A stretch of DNA of 64,000 nt, taken from the NCBI GenBank assembly GCA_001600415.1, contig BCJX01000010.1:158868-222867 (forward strand), read 5' to 3'. Source of the stretch: Pascua guehoae (Eukaryota > Basidiomycota > Tremellomycetes > Trichosporonales > Trichosporonaceae). Positions 57,768 to 64,000 of the stretch are shown piece after piece. The first letter of the stretch is position 1, and every line of letters begins with the position of its first letter. Made by a program: the position numbers and the translations under genes. Below the pieces are notes generated by a model. It was given only the letters and a program-made list of their open reading frames with translations. It made no database searches and had not been told where the DNA came from.

Positions 57768-60625
57768 CTAGACCTGCCGGACGCCATCACTACCAGTGCT
57801 AGGTTCGCCGACGACGTCCGGGTTGCCCGGCACCTGGGACTCGTACTGCCCTGCGGCAGTGGCACTCGGAGTCTTCTCAGAGTAGCCCGGGGGGCCGGTG
57901 CCACCGGCACTGGAGCGTGACATGCGCGAGCCGCGACGGCCGCCAAACGTGCTAGGGCGGCGGTCTGCAATGTTCTCGTTGTGGCGGACTTGGTCTGCAA
58001 TCTTGTCGAGTCCAATTTCCTTTGCGACGCGCTCGCGACGAGCCAGGTCTTCGGCACCACTCGTGTCGTGCTGTGGTTAGTGAGAGTTGAGAGCGGAAGC
58101 AAGTCTTACGAAAACGGCGTCGACCTCTTCGAGCGTAAGACCCTTGAGTTCGGGCAGGATGAAGATGGCATACAGCAGGCCCACGAGGCAGAAGCACATG
58201 AAGACAAGGTACGTCCTATACCCGATATTGGTCATCATGACGGGCGTGACCATGGCGACGGTAAAGTTCATGAGCCAGCTGTGGTTGTTGGTGAGAAATG
58301 TCTCATTGCACCAGACACTACCACTCACTTGGTCGCTGAAGAGATGGACATGCCCTTGGCACGCATGTCGAGAGGGAAGACCTCGGCTGAGACAACCCAT
58401 CTAAAGGTTAGTACATCGTCTGTTCCGGCAAGTGATGCTGTCGCACTCACGCGAGGGGGCCCCTGGGTGTCAGTGGACAAGCCTTTCTACCAGTCGCGGC
58501 CGAAACTAAACAAACTCACCAAGTATAGGCAAACGTAATAATGTACCAGTAGACTGGAGGATCAGCATCTACCCAAACTTTGACTCTAGATATCCGACGC
58601 ACTCATAAACGCGCCGCCGATACCAGCTGACTTGTGGTCGTCAAACCTGCCACCGTACACGGCAACGATGGCGGCAACGCATGCATGGGAGATAGCCATG
58701 TTGATCTCGCCCCAGATGAGAAGCGGGCGGCGGCCGACCTTGGGGTTAGCATGTGCTGATCGGCAGATGGGGGGAGAAAACAATGAGTGCATACCTTGTC
58801 CACGAACAGCACGGCCGGGATCGTGAAGAGGAAGTTGACAACACCGACGATACCCGTGGCCAGGAGACCAATGGTGTTACCAGTCAGGCCAATGTCGCGG
58901 CTGCATGGGTGAGTCTTGATCAAACCACTCTCTTTGTGCTGGTCTTCGGCAGAGGGTGACTCACAAGACGGTGGGCGCATAATAGATAATGGCTGGTGGC
59001 GTCAGCAAAATGCCGCCAATGTACACGCCACATGCCGACGGTTACTTACCATTGATGCCGGTCCACTGCTGCAGAGCCTGAGCGGAAGCACCAACGAGCA
59101 AGCGGTGCAGGAGCGGCTTGGTCGTAAACAGGCGCTTGTACTCGAGCACGGCGACGCGGAAGTTGACCTTCTCCATCCCATAGCGCTCCTTTGCCGCCTC
59201 GCGCTCGACGAGGCGCTCGGCCTGCAGGGAGCGGAACTCGTACTGCACCGCGGGGTGGTCCTCGGGCATGTCACGGAGGTAGGCTAGGTTCTTGAGGCAC
59301 TCTTCCTCGCGTCCTTGCTGTTAGCAGAGCGGTCTTGAATGGTGAATGTTTAGGTGATGGCCTGACACTTACCGCGAAGCATGAGCCAGCGAGGGGAAAA
59401 CGGAATGAAGACTGCTCCCACGCAGAGAACCAGGGCAGGAGCGAGCTGAAGTGCGAGGGGGATGCGCCTGGTGGTTTAGTAATGACCCAAGTAAGTACGA
59501 AATACCCACCAGGCTGCCTCCGACTGGCCCATACCAGTTTCCGGGTCCCAATCGGTGCCTCCGATCTCACTGTCAGTGTGCTGCTTCATCCAGCTGTGCA
59601 AGAGAATAGTCTCACAAAGTTGCTATTCAATGTCAGCGATAGTTTGAATTGTACAGTAGCACCACTCACGTCCCATACGCGATCCAGTACGATATGAGGA
59701 TACCTGTTGTCAGTTGAACAACGACGATTTCCGCATCTCACCAAAAGTAATCGCCAGCTGTTGGAGCGCCACGAGCGAGCCACGGATGCCCGGAGGTGCG
59801 AGCTCGGCGTTGAACATGGGGACGAGCATGGACAGGGCACCGACGGCCATACCGGCAAACCAGCGGCCAGCTGCGTGTGTCAGGGGGTCGTCGAGCGTTC
59901 AGAGGGGGGGGGGGGGGCGTACCGTAAATGCATGCCGGGTCAGTGTTGGCGCCGGCCTGGAGGGCAGTGCCGAGCATGAAGAGGACACACCAGCCGGAGA
60001 TTGAGCTGTTGTCAGCTGTCCCATCACACGGGGGTTTGCCAAGAGATGCGGGAGAAAAATCGTTCGCAGCATTACAATTGGGCAAACCACAAAGCACGAT
60101 AAGACTCACTACTTGCGCGAGTACATGTCTGCCAAGGGACCGGCAATGAGCGCGCCGATAAAGGCACCGAGCTCTGCGGAGTTGCGTCAGCCAAGCCCAA
60201 CGGCCTCGGTATCACGTATGCACTCACCGAGGATGGCGGTCATCATGCCCTTGCGAGCGGGCGCGAGCGTCTCGTCGAGCTCTGAGTGGTACCGCCAATA
60301 GCTGCATGGTGAGCAAAAGGCCCAGTGGTCACCACCAGTTTCGGGTGGCTGCGCCACTTACAAGCTCTTCATGACCTGCACCTGACTGAAGACGCCCTGG
60401 TCTGGAGGTCAGCCCGCACCGTCACTTGCGACCCGTCGTCGACGCGAGCAGGCTACATCACAAGGGTGCGGCAGTGTACTCACTGTAACCGTAGAGCACA
60501 CCGCCGAGGGAAGCAAAGAGGGCGATGAAGAGCGTCTTCTTGTTGTGAAACAGGCCACGCCAGCCGGTCTGCCCGGCCTGAGCGAGAATGCCATCGTCGC
60601 TCATAGTTGCGCCGCCTCCAGCCAT
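57768..60625 (-). CDS. MFS sugar porter family transporter
   Basis: About 610 residues in nineteen exons, start 60625 (MAGGGATMSDDGILA), stop 57768. Sugar porter signatures are in order: GGVLYGYNQGVFSQV in the first membrane span, ELGAFIGALIAGPLAD-x3-RK, GRWFAGMAVG, PPGIRGSLVALQQL, YWIAYGTNFIGGT, WRIPLALQ, PFSPRWLM, QQWTGINAIIYYAP, FVDKVGRRPLL, and AEVFPLDMRAKG. Twelve membrane helices are expected. A cytosolic tail of about 100 residues, Ser/Arg/Gly-rich, follows. The gene imports a hexose or related polyol or acid; the substrate is not clear. Two internal exons are tiny: 7 nt at 59616-59622 (encoding part of T-N-F) and 12 nt at 58451-58462 (W-G-P-L-A). A 14-G run lies in one intron. A usual motif, PESPRW, reads PFSPRW here. 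Confidence 0.9.
58451..58462 (-). other. 12-nt internal microexon of the sugar porter gene
   Basis: GGGCCCCCTCGC on the minus strand, flanked by CACCCAG and GTGAGT. It supplies the residues between YTW and WVVSAEVFP, completing TWGPLAWVVS. Confidence 0.8.
59616..59622 (-). other. 7-nt internal microexon of the sugar porter gene
   Basis: CAACTTT on the minus strand, between a 47-nt intron (ending TTGAATAG) and a 50-nt intron (starting GTGAGA, ending CAGTGAG). It completes YGTNFIGGT, a nearly invariant stretch of the family; skipping it breaks the frame. Confidence 0.82.
59904..59917. repeat. Poly-G tract (14 G) within a sugar porter intron
   Basis: An uninterrupted run of 14 G on the plus strand (C on the transcribed strand product) inside an intron. 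Confidence 0.85.
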
Positions 60626-61692
60626 GATTGCAGATGTTTGTTTGTGGAGTTGGGGTGTAGGTAGGGTGTAGTGTTGCTGTTCCCCGAAAGGTAGATGGAG
60701 AGATGAGAACAAAAGAGTTCCAAGATACTGCTGTTACTACAGGATAACCAGCAAAGTCAGGTCAGCAGTGGCGAGGTTGTGGAGCTGGGCCAACGCGAGA
60801 AGGTCGTCTGACATGTATACGCGACTCGGCATGCACCGATGAGCATCTATTTTCCCACGCCAGAAAGAGAGCTAGTGGAGACCGCCCGGCGGTACGCCGG
60901 TGGGCAACAAGCAGCTGTCGTCCAGGTGACAGGGAGGCACGTCCGAGGGAGCTCCGAGGGTGGTGAGCAATGAGCAAGACATGTGTTCAGGGTTCAGTGC
61001 GGCATTGGCACCACGCTACTGCGGCCGAGCACTTTGTGGAGAGGCTGACGTATGCTTGCGAGACAAAGCATTCAATTAATAAAGAGTGAGAAGTGACAGC
61101 TCCAGCAGGCATAGAAGCAATGATGGGGAGGGAATGTTCAAGATCAAGGAGCCACTTGGTGCCGAGAGTGACGTCAGCCGAGAAACATCACAGCGCTTAA
61201 AAACCTCCGTTTCACAGTCGTCGTATCTGCTAATCAGCACAGAGCCCGATCTTCGGGTGTCAGCTGCTCAACGTAAATTCAATACGCTGAAAGGGTAGTT
61301 CTTAGGATGGGGAGTGGAGCGGAGGCACGCCAAGCATTTGCTCATCTGCGCCGCGCGAGTGGTGGTTGCCCACTCCGCCCCGTCAGGACCAGCCCCGACG
61401 GACTTTCCGAGCCCCGAATCCGGGACTCGCGAGCACCCTCGGCCTCTCGCCGACTCTGTCCCTACAAAGGCAGGCACGCTTGTTTTGATGTGAGGCAACG
61501 CGTGAGTGGTCTTTCTTGTATTGATTTGCATCTAACGAACCCTCCGCCTGCGGTACGGCGGCGCCGTCTATGTACATCTCCAACACACGGTTGTCGCAAC
61601 GTGTCCAACCTGCGCGATTGCCTCTTGAGATTATGAGTTGTGTTCGTCTGAGCGTTCGTTCCTCCCACCACGCGCATATACTGCTGCCAGCC
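60626..61692. other. Intergenic region between the sugar porter and TBCB genes
   Basis: Promoter side of the sugar porter gene (minus) and 3' flank of the TBCB gene. No gene, tRNA or repeat is supported. Confidence 0.5.
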
Positions 61693-62697
61693 TTAAATCT
61701 CATCGTCGCTCGCCAGAAGGTCCTCCTCCGGGAAGTCGCCAACCGTCACCTTGTCCGGACGAACAAAGACGGCGTGCTTGGCAAGACACGTGAAGTAGCG
61801 CTTTCCGTCGACGCTGCGAGTTAGCCTGCGAACAAACCACACAGTACCAACGCCGATCAGAGACTGTACTCACGATCCATCGCCCTTGCCCGTGGGCTCA
61901 TCGAGCTCGACGCCGACCCACACGCCACCGCGCGCAATCTCGGCGTTACCGACGAAACGGACCGTACCGCGCTTGGAGAGGCCGCCCTCGGTGGTCTGGA
62001 CCTCGCAACGCGCGCCGGGGACGACGTCTGTCGGCGCCGACAAAGGCGGTGGCGGGGCGTGCGCGAGCGGCTGGGGCTGGTCGGCGAAACGGCCCAGCTT
62101 GGCTGCCTTGAGGTGTGCGAGAACAGTGTCTGTGTGTCAGCATGTGTATCCAAGGAGCTGGGTGGGGGAGCGCAGAGGTTACTCCACGCCCCTCGGTGGC
62201 ACCTACCATTCCGAGCCTCGTACTCCTCCTTTGTGAGCTCAAACTTGTCGACGGCAGAGAGATCCGAAAACTCGCCGGGGCGCGCGTTCGGGTCCGTGCT
62301 CTCGACGCGGATACAGTTGAACTCTTGGACACCGTACGACGCGAGCGTGCGCGCATCGTCCGTGAGGGCTCCGAGCGGGGCCTCCGTGCCGACGGCCTCG
62401 GACGTGCGGAAGAGGGAGAGCGCCTGCCACTGCTGCGGGATGCCCGTGATGGGAACAAGCTTGTCCTGAGGTGTTAGAGGCTTGACATTCCGTGCCAACA
62501 GAGCTGCTTAGATAGTTGAAGACGAACGGGGCGGCGAGCACACTCCCATGTGCGGCTCACCAGCTCGCACACTCGTGGCTCTCGCGCATCACCTCCCACC
62601 GCCAACGTACCTTGAGCCCTCCAACGGTGAGGCCGGAGTCGAGCCGGCGCTCAGAGTGCGTATCGGGCGAGCTGACGAAGAGGCTAACGAGCGGCAT
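61693..62697 (-). CDS. TBCB: Tubulin-folding cofactor B (CAP-Gly protein; Alp11/Alf1-like)
   Basis: Four exons, 62697-62611, 62465-62207, 62129-61874 and 61813-61693, give 240 residues, the normal length. The N-terminal ubiquitin-like domain opens [19 protein letters not shown] and continues to about residue 85 ([17 protein letters not shown]). A coiled-coil linker ([12 protein letters not shown]) leads to the C-terminal CAP-Gly domain: [57 protein letters not shown]. The acidic end [11 protein letters not shown] is the tubulin-tail mimic typical of the family. Cofactor B captures alpha-tubulin released from CCT and passes it to cofactor E. It shares a 284-base divergent promoter with the next gene. 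Confidence 0.94.
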
Positions 62698-62981
62698 GGT
62701 GGGCGGGGGCGTAGGCGGATAAGTGTTGACAGTCGTGTTGGCAGTGTTCTGGCATCTGGCATCTTCGACAACGTCACAACTCTTTGAGCGCGCGGACGCG
62801 TCCAACCTCCACCCAGAGCCATGTGAAACAAGACCCTGAACGGAAGCAATTTGTTTGGTTCAGGCACCCAGAACGCGAGACATTCACCGTCGCCAAGGTG
62901 TTGCCCGGCATGCCCGCCAACCTTCCAACGTGTTTCTGACTTTCTCTTTGATCTCTTCCTCAACATCTCACTTTGTTGACA
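62698..62981. promoter_or_regulatory. Short divergent promoter shared by TBCB and the RmlD/MAT2B-like gene
   Basis: Only 284 bases separate the two start codons. No clear TATA box is visible on either side. Whether the two genes are co-regulated cannot be told. Confidence 0.5.
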
Positions 62982-64000
62982 ATGAACCCCAAAACAGTCG
63001 TCGTCACCGGTATGCCTAACTGTCACTCTCATTATACTGACCGAAGGTGCCAGTGGTCTCCTTGGACGCGCCACTGCCGCGCATTTTACCGCTCAGGGGG
63101 ATAATGGTGAGCTGAACGGTGACCGACCGAATGATTCAGCTGACGCCAGTCATCCGCCTGGCGTGGACGCGTGCTGATAAGGACGCCGCGTACACCAAGC
63201 TCGACCTCACGGACCGGGTGGCGGTGGACAAGTTCTTCGCAGAGCACAAGGTCGATGGTAAGTCCAAGGCGCGTTGAAGCTTGAGAGGAAAGTGAGCGAA
63301 GGCGCGCTTCCAGGATACCATTGCTAACCACAGTCGTTGTCCACTGTGCTGCCGAGCGCCGACCTGACGTTGCGGAAGCAGTGAGCTGCAACACAAAGAA
63401 ACAGCTGACAATAGAACCCCGCCGCGGCCGAGTCGATCAACGTTGCTGTCCCTGAGCACCTTGGCGAGCTTGCTGCAAAGTATGGCTTTACGCTCATTTA
63501 CATCTCTACCGACTATGTGTTCAATGGCCGCAAGTGAGTTGCAATCGGCGTATTCAAAGTCCCAAGGATCATACGGGAGTCATGGTGCCTTCCTTCACCT
63601 TGCCTCGTTCAATCCTTCCCCCATTCTATGTCCTTCCTCGCCGTAATCCCCCTACTTTCCTCACTTCCTCGTATCTCCTTTGTTTTTTTCTCTTGACTTT
63701 CCCTCCACACTCTTTCCATCTCCTAATCTCACCTTCTGTAATACCCCCACAACCCATGTCCGCTACCCACTTCCCCACCCCCACGACCCACTTCCCTACG
63801 TCCCTCGTCGTCCGCAACCCTGACTCTAGCCCCCCGTATGAGGTCGATGCAACCCCGGACCCGCTCCAGATGTACGGCCGCCAGAAGCTCGCTGGCGAGC
63901 GGGCTGTCATTACGGCACGGGACAAGGGAGCGCAAACAGCTGCCCTCCGCGTGCCAGTCCTGTAAGTTATTGGGCGTGACCACGTACTCAGCAAGCTGAC
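62982..64000 (+). CDS. RmlD/MAT2B-like NAD(P)-binding reductase family protein (partial, cut by window end)
   Basis: Exons seen: 62982-63009, 63047-63106, 63150-63257, 63334-63380, 63415-63533, 63830-63961 and probably 63992-64000 onward; about 167 residues so far. It is an extended short-chain dehydrogenase of the RmlD substrate-binding family. The cofactor site is VVVTGASGLLGRATAAHF; VVVHCAAERRPD follows; the catalytic pair is the Tyr and Lys of YGRQK (QMYGRQKLAGE). In eukaryotes the closest well-known member is MAT2B, the regulatory subunit of methionine adenosyltransferase, but fungal members can have other roles. The fifth intron is long for this locus (296 nt) and pyrimidine-rich. The 3' part lies outside the window. 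Confidence 0.85.

Overview
The window looks like a chromosome segment from a basidiomycete yeast, most likely of the Trichosporonales (Tremellomycetes; relatives of Trichosporon, Cutaneotrichosporon, Vanrija). The support is GC-rich DNA, genes broken by many very short GT-AG introns (34-80 nt, with CTAAC/CTGAC branch sites), strong G/C third-position bias, tRNA genes with introns, and typically fungal genes (GCN1, DPM1, fungal ADH, GH16, sugar porter). The species cannot be named from the sequence alone. No transposon, viral copy, CRISPR array or bacterial-type operon was seen. Genes lie on both strands; 22 protein genes and 3 tRNA genes are called. Exon models were built by hand from splice signals and reading-frame continuity, so every junction is a prediction.

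Region 1 (1-12.8 kb): a secreted GH16 glucanase-like enzyme, a BTB/POZ-like protein, a coiled-coil protein, two members of one F-box-like family (3.6 and 10.5 kb), tRNA-Ala(AGC) and tRNA-Glu(CTC), both with introns. Region 2 (13-31 kb): an 11-exon zinc alcohol dehydrogenase, a kinase-fold-like hypothetical, the 15-exon GCN1 gene (translational control through Gcn2), a Sos7-like kinetochore protein, and a secreted RlpA-like double-psi beta-barrel protein. Region 3 (32-41 kb) is gene-poor: one SnoaL/NTF2-like protein, tRNA-Ser(CGA), short tandem duplications and poly-G/C tracts.

Region 4 (41-57 kb): a Ser/Pro-rich disordered protein, dolichol-phosphate mannose synthase (DPM1), two neighbouring paralogous membrane proteins of unknown function, a PHD-like plus chromodomain protein, two hypothetical proteins (one weakly SANT-like) and a small predicted mitochondrial protein. 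Region 5 (57.7-64 kb): a 19-exon MFS sugar porter with 7-nt and 12-nt internal microexons, tubulin-folding cofactor B, and, divergently, the start of a RmlD/MAT2B-like reductase cut by the window end.

The genes do not form one pathway or obvious cluster; this is ordinary eukaryotic gene order. The most notable points are the microexons and ultrashort introns, the tandem membrane-protein pair, the split F-box-like family, the chromatin reader with half a PHD finger, the G-rich 448-nt intron in the Sos7-like gene, and a coding-like orphan exon at 55.4-55.6 kb.
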